Assembly (NCBI GenBank): GCA_946481465.1
Contig: CAMLOC010000094.1
Location: 1-8,982, forward strand
Reading direction: 5' to 3'
Source of the DNA: an uncultured Shinella sp.
Lineage (GTDB): Bacteria; Pseudomonadota; Alphaproteobacteria; Rhizobiales; Rhizobiaceae
DNA length: 8,982 nt
Position numbers and translations under genes: made by a program
The notes under the pieces: generated by a model
Seen by the model: the letters and a program-made list of their open reading frames with translations, nothing else
The model's database searches: none
Told to the model about the DNA's origin: nothing
Shown: positions 1 to 6,414 of the stretch, in pieces
Layout: each line of letters starts with the position of its first letter
Numbering within the stretch: the first letter of the stretch is position 1

Positions 1-71
1 AGCCCCATCACGAAAAGCGAGAGCGGGATGCCCCAGAGCGCCAGCCGCTTGACCCTGTCGGAATTTTCCAT
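1..71 (-). CDS. N-terminus of a membrane protein (partial, runs off window start)
   Basis: Reading the minus strand from an ATG at 71-69 gives MENSDRVKRLALWGIPLSLF and then VMG before the window edge. This is a short charged N-terminus followed by the beginning of a hydrophobic, probably membrane-spanning helix. A GGAG element at about 78-81 lies 6-7 bases before this ATG and supports it as the start, although two in-frame ATGs at 83 and 89 would add four to six residues. The codons are typical of the neighbouring genes. The hydrophobic pattern resembles the first helix of cation diffusion facilitator (CDF) transporters, but 23 residues are too few to name a family and this is only a guess. 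The gene lies downstream of trpE(G) on the same strand, separated by a strong terminator-like hairpin, so it is probably a separate transcription unit. Confidence 0.55.
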   Translation of the reverse strand, partial: MENSDRVKRLALWGIPLSLFVMG

Positions 72-124
72 GCCACTCTCCATGCGCATGCAAACGAGTT
101 GCAAAAAGCCTGGTCCATCAACGC

Positions 125-158
125 AAAACCGCGCGCACGGGGTCGTGCACGCGGTTTT
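125..158 (-). terminator. Rho-independent terminator after trpE(G)
   Basis: Arms 125-138 and 145-158 form a 14-base-pair stem with a single G-U wobble and a six-base loop (139-144). The stem ends in an AAAA/TTTT clamp, so the minus-strand transcript leaves the GC-rich stem into UUUU. It lies about 45 bases past the trpE(G) stop codon and before the next minus-strand gene, the expected place for the end of the trp transcript. The plus-strand copy also ends in TTTTCTCTT, so it could work in both directions, but no plus-strand gene ends nearby. A smaller 5-bp stem (175-179 with 185-189) sits between it and the stop. Confidence 0.75.
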
Positions 159-202
159 CTCTTGGGGTCGATATCGGCCAGTCCGGCCGTTTTGTCAAAG
201 CC

Positions 203-2392
203 TCAGGCGGCTTTTACCTTCGCTTTTTTCGAAAGATGCGCCACCACGTTCTCGATCATGCGCATGCCGGCGTCCTGGCCGAGCGTCATGATCGATTCGG
301 GGTGGAACTGCACCGCCGCGACCGGCTCGCTGGCATGCTCGATGCCCATGATCGTGCCGTCCTCGCTTTCCGCCGTGATGATGAAATCGCGCGGCAGCGT
401 GGCGGGATCGGCGAAGATCGAATGGTAACGGCCGACCGTCACCTCGCGGCCGAGGCCGGAGAAGACGACGCCGGGCTCCAGCACGCGGATGCGCGAGGGC
501 TTGCCGTGCATGGGGATGGCGAGCTGGCGCAGTTCCCCGCCATAGGCCTCGGCGAGCGCCTGCAGGCCGAGGCAGACGCCGAAGATCGGCAGGCTGCGCG
601 CCCGCGCCTTCTTGATCGTCGCCTTGCAGTCGAAGTCCTTCGGGCTGCCCGGTCCGGGCGAAAGCACCACGAGATCCGGCTTGACCCGGTCGAACACCTC
701 TTCGGGAACCGGCGTGCGCACGGTTGTGACCGTCGCGCCCGTCTGGCGGAAGTAGTTGGCGAGCGTGTGGACGAAACTGTCCTCGTGGTCGACGAGCAGG
801 ATGTTCACGCCCGCGCCCACGGCCGCGACGTCGCGCTGGACCTTGGCGGAATTGCCGGACTTGGCGTCGCGGATGGCTGCGATCATGGCGGAGGCCTTCA
901 GTTCGGTTTCGGCTTCTTCTTCTTCCGGGTTGGAATCGTAGAGCAGCGTGGCGCCGGCCCGCACTTCCGCGATGCCGTCCTTGATGCGGATGGTGCGCAG
1001 CGTCAGGCCCGTATTCATGTCGCCGTTGAAGCCGACCATGCCGATCGCCCCACCATACCATGCCCGCGGGCTCTTCTCATGCGCTTCGATGAAGCGCATC
1101 GCCCAGAGTTTCGGCGCGCCCGTGACGGTGACGGCCCAGGCGTGGGAAAGGAAGCCGTCGAAGGCATCCATATCGTCGCGCAGGCGCCCCTCGATATGGT
1201 CGACCGTGTGGATGAGGCGCGAATACATCTCGATCTGCCGGCGGCCGATGACCTTGACCGACCCCGGCTCGCAGACGCGGCTCTTGTCGTTGCGGTCGAC
1301 ATCCGAGCACATGGTCAGCTCGGATTCGTCCTTCTTCGAGTTGAGCAGCTTCAGGATCTGCTCCGAATCGGCGATCGGGTCGTCGCCACGCTTGATCGTG
1401 CCGGAGATCGGGCAGGTCTCGATGCGCCGGCCCGACACGCGCACGAACATTTCCGGCGAGGCGCCGACGAGATATTCCTGGTTGCCGAGATTGATGAAGA
1501 AGGAATAGGGCGACGGGTTGATCGCCTTGAGCCGGCGGGAGATTTCCGAAGGCTTGCTCTCGCAGCGCTCGAAGAACTTCTGGCCGGGCACCACCTCGAA
1601 GAGGTCGCCGCGGCGGAAGCTTTCCTTCGCCTTGACGACCAGCTCGGCATATTCGCCGGGGCGGTGGTCGCCGTGCGGCGGGATCACGTCGACGGTCTGG
1701 AACGGTTCGGCGGCGATTGCCTCGCCCTTGCCTTCCGTCGAAACGCCACCCTTGCTGAAGTCGTAACGGTCGATCCAGGCCTTGGCGGCATAGTGGTCGA
1801 CGACGAGGATCTCGTCCGGCAGGAACAGCACCATGTCGCGCTGGTCGTCCGGCCGCGTGAGCTTCAGGTCGATCGCGTCGAACTGGAAGGCGAGGTCGTA
1901 GCCGAAGGCGCCGTAGAGGCCGAGGCTGGCGTCCTGGTCCGAATGGAAGAGGTCGGTGACGGCGCGCAGCACCGTGAAGACCGTCGGCATCTTGGAGCGC
2001 TCTTCCTCGGTGAAGACCCGGTCGGGCAGCTTCACGTCGAGATCGAGGCGGCTTGCCGTGCGCGCGCCGAGCGCCAGTTCCGGCACCGCGGCCAGGCGAT
2101 CGGCGATGAAGGCGAGCAGCACCTCGCCGCGCGCATTGTAGGCCTCGATCCAGACGGAGCGGCCGAAGGAGGAGATGGCGAGCGGCGGATCGACGACGGC
2201 GGTGTCCCAGCGGGTGTAGCGGCCGGGATATTCGTAGTTCGACGAGAAGACCGCGCCGCGCCGTTCGTCGAGCTTGTCGACATAGGCGGAGATCGCATGC
2301 GCGTAGTCGGCGGCCCGGCGACGGCGCGTGACGGTCACCCCGCCCCTCGTCTCGTAGGCTTCGGCGCCGTCTTCCAGAATTTTCGTGGCCAT
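203..2392 (-). CDS. trpE(G): Anthranilate synthase, fused TrpE-TrpG (alpha and beta in one chain)
   Basis: Makes anthranilate from chorismate and glutamine, the first committed step of tryptophan synthesis in the cytoplasm. The 729-residue product joins two domains. Residues about 1-510 are the chorismate-binding synthase part: INPSPYSFF near 291-299, PISGTIKRG near 328-336, the DRND motif at 366-369, and [13 protein letters not shown] plus the glycine-rich AWYGGAIG between 424 and 451. Residues about 528-720 are a class I glutamine amidotransferase: oxyanion-loop SPGPGSP near 578-584, nucleophile Cys607 in GVCLGLQ, and His697/Glu699 in QFHPES. All catalytic residues are intact. This fused form is characteristic of rhizobia and some other alphaproteobacteria, and in Sinorhizobium meliloti it is feedback-inhibited by tryptophan. 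The start at 2392 is preceded by CGGAG (2401-2405). It is the only structural trp gene here and is controlled by the trpL attenuator just upstream. A phenazine-type PhzE is less likely because of the leader peptide. Confidence 0.97.
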   Translation of the reverse strand: MATKILEDGAEAYETRGGVTVTRRRRAADYAHAISAYVDKLDERRGAVFSSNYEYPGRYTRWDTAVVDPPLAISSFGRSVWIEAYNARGEVLLAFIADRLAAVPELALGARTASRLDLDVKLPDRVFTEEERSKMPTVFTVLRAVTDLFHSDQDASLGLYGAFGYDLAFQFDAIDLKLTRPDDQRDMVLFLPDEILVVDHYAAKAWIDRYDFSKGGVSTEGKGEAIAAEPFQTVDVIPPHGDHRPGEYAELVVKAKESFRRGDLFEVVPGQKFFERCESKPSEISRRLKAINPSPYSFFINLGNQEYLVGASPEMFVRVSGRRIETCPISGTIKRGDDPIADSEQILKLLNSKKDESELTMCSDVDRNDKSRVCEPGSVKVIGRRQIEMYSRLIHTVDHIEGRLRDDMDAFDGFLSHAWAVTVTGAPKLWAMRFIEAHEKSPRAWYGGAIGMVGFNGDMNTGLTLRTIRIKDGIAEVRAGATLLYDSNPEEEEAETELKASAMIAAIRDAKSGNSAKVQRDVAAVGAGVNILLVDHEDSFVHTLANYFRQTGATVTTVRTPVPEEVFDRVKPDLVVLSPGPGSPKDFDCKATIKKARARSLPIFGVCLGLQALAEAYGGELRQLAIPMHGKPSRIRVLEPGVVFSGLGREVTVGRYHSIFADPATLPRDFIITAESEDGTIMGIEHASEPVAAVQFHPESIMTLGQDAGMRMIENVVAHLSKKAKVKAA

Positions 2393-2433
2393 TCCCCAAC
2401 TCCGTTTCAGGCCCGGTCCCGTGGCGGCGGCCC

Positions 2434-2470
2434 AAAAAGAAAAAGCCGCCTCGAAGGTTCCGGGCGGCTT
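2434..2470 (-). terminator. trp attenuator (terminator hairpin, segments 3:4)
   Basis: On the minus strand, AAGCCGCC (2470-2463) pairs perfectly with GGCGGCTT (2450-2443) around a 12-base loop and runs straight into TTTTCTTTTT (about 2443-2434). This is a textbook intrinsic terminator placed between the trpL stop and the trpE(G) start. When trpL is translated without delay, this hairpin should form and stop transcription before trpE(G). Its 5' arm is shared with the competing antiterminator. Confidence 0.9.
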
Positions 2471-2505
2471 GTCGTCTCAATCACGCATGACTGGTCAAGG
2501 CCGCC
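2463..2505 (-). promoter_or_regulatory. trp antiterminator stem (segments 2:3)
   Basis: On the minus strand GGCGGCCTTG (2505-2496), immediately after the trpL stop codon, can pair with CAAGCCGCC (2471-2463) with one bulged C. The second strand is also the 5' arm of the terminator, so the two structures exclude each other. Segment 2 can instead be engaged by the pause stem: GGCTGGT over the leader Trp codons (2526-2520) pairs with ACCAGTC (2495-2489), seven pairs including one G-U. A ribosome stalled on the Trp codons would cover the pause-stem strand and leave the antiterminator free. This is inferred from base pairing, not from a folding calculation. Confidence 0.8.
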
Positions 2506-2550
2506 TCAGCGAGCCCACCACCAGCCAGCGATGATGATCATCTTTTCCAT
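2506..2550 (-). CDS. trpL: trp operon leader peptide TrpL (14 residues, three consecutive Trp)
   Basis: The minus strand encodes MEKMIIIAGWWWAR followed by TGA. The three tandem TGG codons (2523-2515) near the end are the sensor: scarce charged tRNA-Trp stalls the ribosome there and prevents the terminator from forming. The length (14 residues) and the WWWAR ending agree with the S. meliloti leader peptide peTrpL as I recall it, while the N-terminal half differs. There is no Shine-Dalgarno sequence in front of the ATG, and the upstream promoter would place the transcript's first base at or next to the A of the ATG, so the peptide is probably made from a leaderless mRNA, as in S. meliloti. An internal ATG at codon 4 and a run of three ATC Ile codons precede the Trp codons. 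Confidence 0.92.
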   Translation of the reverse strand: MEKMIIIAGWWWAR

Positions 2551-2557
2551 GAGCGGA

Positions 2558-2586
2558 GTGTTAGCGTGAAGTGCGGCCGCGCGCAA
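2558..2586 (-). promoter_or_regulatory. Candidate sigma-70-type promoter of trpL-trpE(G)
   Basis: On the minus strand a -35-like TTGCGC (2586-2581) is followed after exactly 17 bases by a -10-like TAACAC (2563-2558). The expected start point, about 7-8 bases downstream, falls on or beside the A of the trpL ATG at 2550. That fits the absence of a ribosome site and the leaderless trpL transcripts known in Sinorhizobium. The -10 matches the consensus only partly. No separate operator is recognised, so control is most likely by attenuation alone. Confidence 0.6.
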
Positions 2587-2693
2587 GGCCGATTGCTGGC
2601 CCCGCCGCACGGCTTTGCGGATGTTGCGCGCCGGCATCACCTGTCGTCGCGCTTGCTGCGCACGGCCCCCGCATGACGAAACAATCCGCCGAT

Positions 2694-2711
2694 ATGGCGA
2701 ATTTTCGCCAT
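2694..2711. repeat. 18-bp palindrome in the trpL / hypothetical-gene divergent region
   Basis: ATGGCGAA (2694-2701) and TTCGCCAT (2704-2711) are perfect inverted copies around two T bases. The element lies about ten bases upstream of a candidate plus-strand -35 box and roughly 110 bases upstream of the trpL promoter, between divergently transcribed genes. It could be a binding site for a dimeric regulator of the plus-strand gene. It has no U-tract on either side and no gene ends near it, so a terminator is unlikely. No known operator is recognised. Confidence 0.5.
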
Positions 2712-2721
2712 GCCCGGATGT

Positions 2722-2750
2722 TTGCCCCTTTTGTGAGCATATGCTAATTG
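2722..2750 (+). promoter_or_regulatory. Candidate promoter for the gene at 2787
   Basis: TTGCCC (2722-2727) and TAATTG (2745-2750) are separated by 17 bases and lie 37 bases before the ATG at 2787. A 10-base perfect palindrome, AGCATATGCT (2736-2745), fills the end of the spacer and touches the -10 box, a position where a bound repressor would block RNA polymerase. The hexamers are partial matches and the assignment rests only on spacing and position. Confidence 0.4.
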
Positions 2751-2786
2751 CGCCCTGCAAGACCATCGATATCAAGGCAAGAGCCC

Positions 2787-3092
2787 ATGGTCCCCATCAT
2801 GGTGGAACAGTTCCGCGAAATGCAGGCTTTGCTGGCGGAAACGATCGCGGATTACGAGACACCGGAGTTCAAGAGGCTGGACGGCAGGATCGCCCGCGCC
2901 TTCGACACCCTTTACCGGCACGAACCGCGCGATGCCGACGAAGCCCATAGACTTGTCGGCCTGTTCCTCGACATCATCGAAGAGAATGACGGGGGCGACA
3001 GCGCCCACCTCATCCAGCGCGTGCGCGCGATCATTGACGCCTTTGGCGAATGCCGTCCGGCGATGGAGATCACGCACGGCGCGGGCATCTGA
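2787..3092 (+). CDS. Small hypothetical protein, charged and helical (101 aa)
   Basis: I do not recognise a family. The 101-residue product is rich in Glu, Asp, Arg and Leu, with no Cys cluster, signal peptide or membrane segment, and has the heptad-like pattern of a small alpha-helical cytoplasmic protein (for example QALLAETIADY, then EAHRLVGLFLDIIEEND, then LIQRVRAIIDAF). One Cys lies near the C-terminus. The ATG at 2787 has an AAGG element at about 2774-2777; an in-frame TTG at 2748 would fall inside the proposed -10 box and is rejected as a start, and an ATG at 2799 lacks a ribosome site. Codon use fits the region. It is divergent from trpL and 67 bases upstream of the extensin-like gene on the same strand, so the two may be co-transcribed. 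Confidence 0.7.
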   Translation: MVPIMVEQFREMQALLAETIADYETPEFKRLDGRIARAFDTLYRHEPRDADEAHRLVGLFLDIIEENDGGDSAHLIQRVRAIIDAFGECRPAMEITHGAGI

Positions 3093-3124
3093 CCCCATCG
3101 GCAACCAAATCCGTTTTCCGGCGT

Positions 3125-3152
3125 TCTCCTGCTGACCGTGTCAGCCGGGAGA
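3125..3152 (+). promoter_or_regulatory. Hairpin that covers the likely ribosome site of the extensin-like gene
   Basis: TCTCC (3125-3129) pairs with GGAGA (3148-3152), and GCTGAC (3131-3136) pairs with GTCAGC (3140-3145) around a CGT loop. Together they give 11 base pairs with a small internal loop. The only good Shine-Dalgarno sequence for the downstream gene, GGGAG at 3147-3151, lies in the 3' arm, so the folded RNA would hide it. There is no U-tract, so an intrinsic terminator for the preceding gene is less likely. Confidence 0.45.
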
Positions 3153-3159
3153 CGGAACC

Positions 3160-3909
3160 ATCGTCACGCTTCAACGACTAGCCCTCCTCGCCGCCGCGCT
3201 TGTCCTCGCCGCCGCCGCCGACCTGCCGGAGGAAGGCCCCCTTCCCATCGCAAGGCCGGACGTGACGGCCGAGGCGGCCCCGGCGGAAACCACCGGGGCC
3301 GAACGCAAGGTGAAGGACGACGCGGAGAAGGCGAAGGAACGCCCGAAGGCGGACAGCGGGCAGGACGCCGCCTGCCGGGCAGCACTGACGGCGATCGGCG
3401 CCCGCTTCCAGACGGCACCCGCCATCAACGACGGCAAGGCCTGCGGCATTGACAGCCCCGTCCTGCTCCAAGGCCTGCCGGGCGGCATAGCGGTCGAGCC
3501 CGCCGCGACGATCCGCTGCGAAACGGCGCTGCAGCTTGCCCGCTGGATGGAGGGATCGGTGAAACCCGCCCTCAAGGCAGCAATGCCGGGCGAGACCGTC
3601 ACCGCGCTCTCGCAGGCCTCGGCCTATGTCTGCCGCAACCGCAACGGGGCCGAAGAGGGCAAGATCTCCGAGCACGCCTTCGGCAATGCCGTGGACATTG
3701 CCGGCTTTACGCTGGAAAGCGGCAAGACGGTCACGATCCGCCCGGCGGACAGGGAACCCACCCTCGAAGGCGCCTTCCAGCGCGCCATCACGGAGGCCGC
3801 CTGCCTCTATTTCACCACCGTGCTCGACCCGGGCAGCGACGCGGCGCACCAGAACCATCTGCATCTCGACGTGAAGGCGCGACGCGGCGGCTATCGCTAT
3901 TGCTGGTAG
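3160..3909 (+). CDS. Extensin-like C-terminal family protein, exported (M15-peptidase-like fold)
   Basis: The reading frame contains the bacterial extensin-like C-terminal domain (Pfam Extensin-like_C, related to M15 D-Ala-D-Ala carboxypeptidases). Using 3160 as codon 1, the conserved zinc-site-like residues are His172 and Asp179 in SEHAFGNAVDIAGF and His233/His235 in NHLHLD, followed by a YRYCW end. Six cysteines (72, 95, 120, 158, 215, 248) suggest disulphides outside the cytoplasm. The frame is open from 3136, and residues 2-20 (VTLQRLALLAAALVLAAAA) form a good signal peptide with an AAA-D cleavage site, followed by an acidic, Lys/Ala-rich linker to about residue 70. No ATG, GTG or TTG exists before this signal; the codon in the right place, eight bases after GGGAG, is ATC at 3160. 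A GTG at 3262 is usable but would lose export. A peptidoglycan-related role is inferred; the substrate is unknown. Domain call firm, start uncertain. Confidence 0.82.
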   Translation: MVTLQRLALLAAALVLAAAADLPEEGPLPIARPDVTAEAAPAETTGAERKVKDDAEKAKERPKADSGQDAACRAALTAIGARFQTAPAINDGKACGIDSPVLLQGLPGGIAVEPAATIRCETALQLARWMEGSVKPALKAAMPGETVTALSQASAYVCRNRNGAEEGKISEHAFGNAVDIAGFTLESGKTVTIRPADREPTLEGAFQRAITEAACLYFTTVLDPGSDAAHQNHLHLDVKARRGGYRYCW

Positions 3910-4011
3910 GGGCCGATTAAATTTCGCCCCGCTCCTGCAAAGGCCGGGCGCCAGCCCCTATCTCAGGCAGGACCGACCGTCCCGCATTCACAGCCAACGA
4001 GGTTTCCGCCC

Positions 4012-4518
4012 ATGTCCATCACCCCCTACGAGCTTTCCATCCCGGCCTTCCAGCGCGGCTTTACCGTGCTCACCAAGCTGCTCGACAAGGCCGAGGCTTT
4101 CGCCGAGGAGAAGAAGATCAAGCCGGAAATCCTGGTGAATACCCGGCTTGCGCCGGACATGCTGTCGCTCGCCGGCCAGATCCAGCGCATGAGCGACACC
4201 GCCAAGGGCGCCGCCGCCCGCCTGACCGGCACGGAGGCCCCGAGCTTTCCCGACGACGAAACCACGCTGGTCGACCTGCGCGTGCGCATCGCGAACACGG
4301 TCTCCTACCTCGCCACGGTGCCGGAATCCGCCTTCGAGGGCGCGGCAGAACGCACCGTCGTGGTGAAGACGCGCGGCGGCGAGACAGTCTCAGCCGGCAA
4401 GGACTACCTCCTCGCCTTCGCCCTGCCGAACTTCTACTTCCACCTGACGACCGCCTACGCGATCCTGCGCCACAACGGCGTTCCCGTCGGCAAGCTGGAC
4501 TATCTCGGCCGGACGTAA
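4012..4518 (+). CDS. DUF1993 family protein (DinB-like helical fold)
   Basis: The 168-residue product matches the pattern of the DUF1993 family: MSITPYELSIPAFQRGFTVL at the N-terminus, LAPDMLSLAGQIQRMSDTAKG near 46-66, and the C-terminal LPNFYFHLTTAYAILRHNG near 138-156. Members are four-helix-bundle proteins related in fold to DinB/mycothiol-dependent proteins. Their biochemical role is not established. His144 and His154 are the kind of residues that could bind a metal, but this is inference. It has no signal peptide or membrane segment. The ATG at 4012 has a GAGG at 3999-4002 with normal spacing. The 102-base gap before it shows no convincing promoter or terminator, so it may be read from the extensin-like gene or have its own weak promoter. 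It converges on fhs. Confidence 0.88.
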   Translation: MSITPYELSIPAFQRGFTVLTKLLDKAEAFAEEKKIKPEILVNTRLAPDMLSLAGQIQRMSDTAKGAAARLTGTEAPSFPDDETTLVDLRVRIANTVSYLATVPESAFEGAAERTVVVKTRGGETVSAGKDYLLAFALPNFYFHLTTAYAILRHNGVPVGKLDYLGRT

Positions 4519-4552
4519 AGACGTCTCGGGCGATCCGGCCCTCCCCCATTCA

Positions 4553-4632
4553 TCCGTGACCCTCGGGCTCAACCCGAGGATCCGTGCAGCGGGTGTGACG
4601 TGGATGGTCGGGTCAAGCCCGACCATGACGGA
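4553..4632. repeat. Two-hairpin rhizobial intergenic repeat (RIME/REP-like), possible bidirectional terminator
   Basis: Two palindromes lie side by side between convergent genes. CCTCGGG (4561-4567) pairs with CCCGAGG (4573-4579) around CTCAA, and ATGGTCGGG (4604-4612) pairs with CCCGACCAT (4618-4626) around TCAAG. Both carry the same core, with GTCAAGCCCGA or GCTCAACCCGA at the centre, and they are about 24 bases apart. This layout resembles the dispersed two-palindrome elements (RIME and related REP-like repeats) in Rhizobiaceae genomes. A third smaller stem (AGGCG 4647-4651 with CGCCT 4658-4662) follows immediately after the fhs stop on the minus strand. The remainder of the 148-base gap holds nothing else recognisable. 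Confidence 0.7.
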
Positions 4633-4666
4633 AGAGAGGTGTGCGAAGGCGCCGACACGCCTCCCC

Positions 4667-6346
4667 TCAGAACAACCCCTCGATAAACCCTTCCTCGTTG
4701 AGGAAGATCCTCTCCGACGACGGTACTTTCGGCAGGCCGGGCATGGTCATGATCTCGCCGGTGATGACGACGACGAAGCCGGCGCCGGCCGAAAGGCGCA
4801 CCTCGCGCACCGGCACCGTATGGCCGGAGGGCGCGCCGCGCAGGTTCGGGTCCGTCGAGAAGGAATATTGCGTCTTGGCCATGCAGACCGGCAGATTGCC
4901 GTAGCCCTGCTCCTCCCAGATGCGCAGCTGGTCGCGCACCGACTTGTCGGCGATCACCTCGCCGGCATGGTAGATATCCTTGGCGATGGTCTCGATCTTC
5001 TGGAACAGCGGCATCTCGTCCGGGTAGAGCGGCGAGAACTGCGACAGTCCGGATTCGGCAAGCTCCACCACCTGGCGCGCCAGCTCCTCGATGCCGGCCG
5101 AGCCGAGCGCCCAGTGCCGGCAGAGGATCGCCTCGGCTCCGAGCGTCGCGACATAGTCCTTCACCGCCCGGATCTCCGCATCCGTATCCGAGATGAAGTG
5201 GTTGATGGCGACGACGACGGGAACGCCGAACTTCTTGACGTTCTGCACATGGCGGCCGAGATTGGCGCAGCCCTTCTTCACCGCCTCGATGTTCTCCCGG
5301 CCGAGATCGTCCTTCTTCACGCCGCCGTTCATCTTCATGGCGCGCACGGTGGCGACGATGACCGCCGCATCCGGCTTCAGCCCGGCCTTGCGGCACTTGA
5401 TGTCGAAGAATTTTTCCGCCCCGAGATCGGCGCCGAAGCCGGCCTCCGTCACTACATAGTCGGCGAGCTTCAGCGCCGTCGTTGTGGCGACGACCGAATT
5501 GCAGCCATGGGCGATGTTGGCAAAGGGACCGCCATGCACGAAGGCCGGATTGTTTTCCAGCGTCTGCACGAGGTTCGGCTGCATGGCATCCTTCAGGAGC
5601 ACCGTCATCGCGCCGTCCGCCTTGATGTCACGGGCGAAGACCGGCGACTTGTCGCGGCGATAGCCGACGATGATGCTGCCGAGCCGCTTTTCGAGATCCT
5701 TCAGGTCGGTCGCAAGGCAGAGGATCGCCATGACCTCCGAGGCGACCGTGATATCGAAGCCGGTCTCGCGCGGATAGCCGTTGGCGACGCCGCCGAGCGA
5801 GGCGACGATATGGCGCAACGCCCGGTCGTTCATGTCCATGACGCGCCGCCAGGCGATGCGGCGGATGTCGATATTCTGCTCGTTGCCCCAGTAGATATGG
5901 TTGTCGATGAGCGCGGAGAGCAGGTTGTGCGCGGAGGTGATGGCGTGGAAATCGCCGGTGAAGTGGAGGTTCATGTCCTCCATGGGCACGACCTGCGCAT
6001 ATCCCCCGCCGGCCGCCCCGCCCTTCACGCCGAAGCAGGGGCCGAGCGAGGCCTCGCGGATGCAGGTGATCGCTTTCCTGCCGATGCGGTTGAGGCCGTC
6101 GCCGAGGCCGACCGTCGTCGTCGTCTTGCCCTCGCCGGCCGGCGTCGGGTTGATCGCGGTGACGAGGATCAGCTTGCCGTTCTTCCTGCCCTTCTGCCCG
6201 GCGATGAATTCGGCGCTGATCTTCGCCTTGTCATGGCCGTAGGGCAGAAGATGCTCGGCGGGGATGCCGAGCTTTTCGCCGATCTCCAGGATCGGTCTCT
6301 TCTTCGCGGCGCGGGCAATTTCGATATCGGACTTCACGTCGGCCAT
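4667..6346 (-). CDS. fhs: Formate-tetrahydrofolate ligase (10-formyl-THF synthetase)
   Basis: Joins formate to tetrahydrofolate with ATP to give 10-formyl-tetrahydrofolate, feeding one-carbon units into purine, formyl-Met and serine/glycine metabolism in the cytoplasm. The 559-residue product has the usual length of bacterial FTHFS. Visible signatures are the ATP-binding P-loop [19 protein letters not shown] (67-85), the glycine-rich [20 protein letters not shown] (107-126) followed by [10 protein letters not shown], and [10 protein letters not shown] (275-284). The frame is complete with no damage. The ATG at 6346 follows a GAGGGAG (6356-6362), a strong ribosome site. It has its own candidate promoter 70-100 bases upstream and ends against the convergent repeat at 4553-4632. 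No other folate gene (folD, purU, glyA) is adjacent, so its regulation and partners lie elsewhere. Identification is secure. Confidence 0.97.
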   Translation of the reverse strand: MADVKSDIEIARAAKKRPILEIGEKLGIPAEHLLPYGHDKAKISAEFIAGQKGRKNGKLILVTAINPTPAGEGKTTTTVGLGDGLNRIGRKAITCIREASLGPCFGVKGGAAGGGYAQVVPMEDMNLHFTGDFHAITSAHNLLSALIDNHIYWGNEQNIDIRRIAWRRVMDMNDRALRHIVASLGGVANGYPRETGFDITVASEVMAILCLATDLKDLEKRLGSIIVGYRRDKSPVFARDIKADGAMTVLLKDAMQPNLVQTLENNPAFVHGGPFANIAHGCNSVVATTTALKLADYVVTEAGFGADLGAEKFFDIKCRKAGLKPDAAVIVATVRAMKMNGGVKKDDLGRENIEAVKKGCANLGRHVQNVKKFGVPVVVAINHFISDTDAEIRAVKDYVATLGAEAILCRHWALGSAGIEELARQVVELAESGLSQFSPLYPDEMPLFQKIETIAKDIYHAGEVIADKSVRDQLRIWEEQGYGNLPVCMAKTQYSFSTDPNLRGAPSGHTVPVREVRLSAGAGFVVVITGEIMTMPGLPKVPSSERIFLNEEGFIEGLF

Positions 6347-6414
6347 GCGGTGTCGCTCCCTCTCGGCACAGCTACCGCAACCGGGTCTCCTCCCCCGAAG
6401 GCGGCGCTTCCCTC

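Larger units (their letters stand above)
2434..2550 (-). ncRNA. rnTrpL: Attenuated trp leader transcript (rnTrpL-type small RNA)
   Basis: If transcription starts at the trpL ATG and stops at the attenuator, the product is an RNA of about 115 bases carrying trpL, the alternative stems and a 3' U-tract. In Sinorhizobium meliloti the equivalent RNA, rnTrpL, is reported to act in trans as a base-pairing small RNA on other mRNAs, including trpDC, besides being a by-product of attenuation. The structure needed to make it is seen here. Trans activity in this organism is inferred from that relative. Confidence 0.6.

Noticed and set aside
1077..2480. Minus-strand 467-codon frame overlapping trpE(G) out of phase
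   Set aside because: The translation is Arg/Pro-rich with no domain, and it lies inside trpE(G) and its leader. It is a frame shadow.
236..2569. Plus-strand open frame of 777 codons antisense to trpE(G)
   Set aside because: It lies wholly opposite a secure gene, is a low-complexity Ala/Arg/Asp/Gly-rich translation typical of the complementary frame of GC-rich coding DNA, and has no recognisable domain or ribosome site.
2506..2775. 89-codon minus-strand extension of the trp leader peptide from an upstream start
   Set aside because: The extension crosses the proposed promoter and is not protein-like. The short form starting at 2550 fits the known rhizobial trpL.
3138..3452. GTG-started frame of 104 codons overlapping the extensin-like gene
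   Set aside because: The translation is an Arg/Gly/Pro-rich low-complexity chain. The overlapping frame encodes a signal peptide and a conserved domain.
3908..3931. GGGGC/GCCCC short inverted repeat after the extensin-like stop as a terminator
   Set aside because: Only five pairs with a long AT-rich loop and no U-tract, so it is too weak to call.
4390..4626. Minus-strand frame beginning MVGLDPTIHVTPAARILG
   Set aside because: The N-terminal half is the translation of the RIME/REP-like hairpins, a well-known spurious ORF type in rhizobia, and the rest is antisense to the DUF1993 gene.
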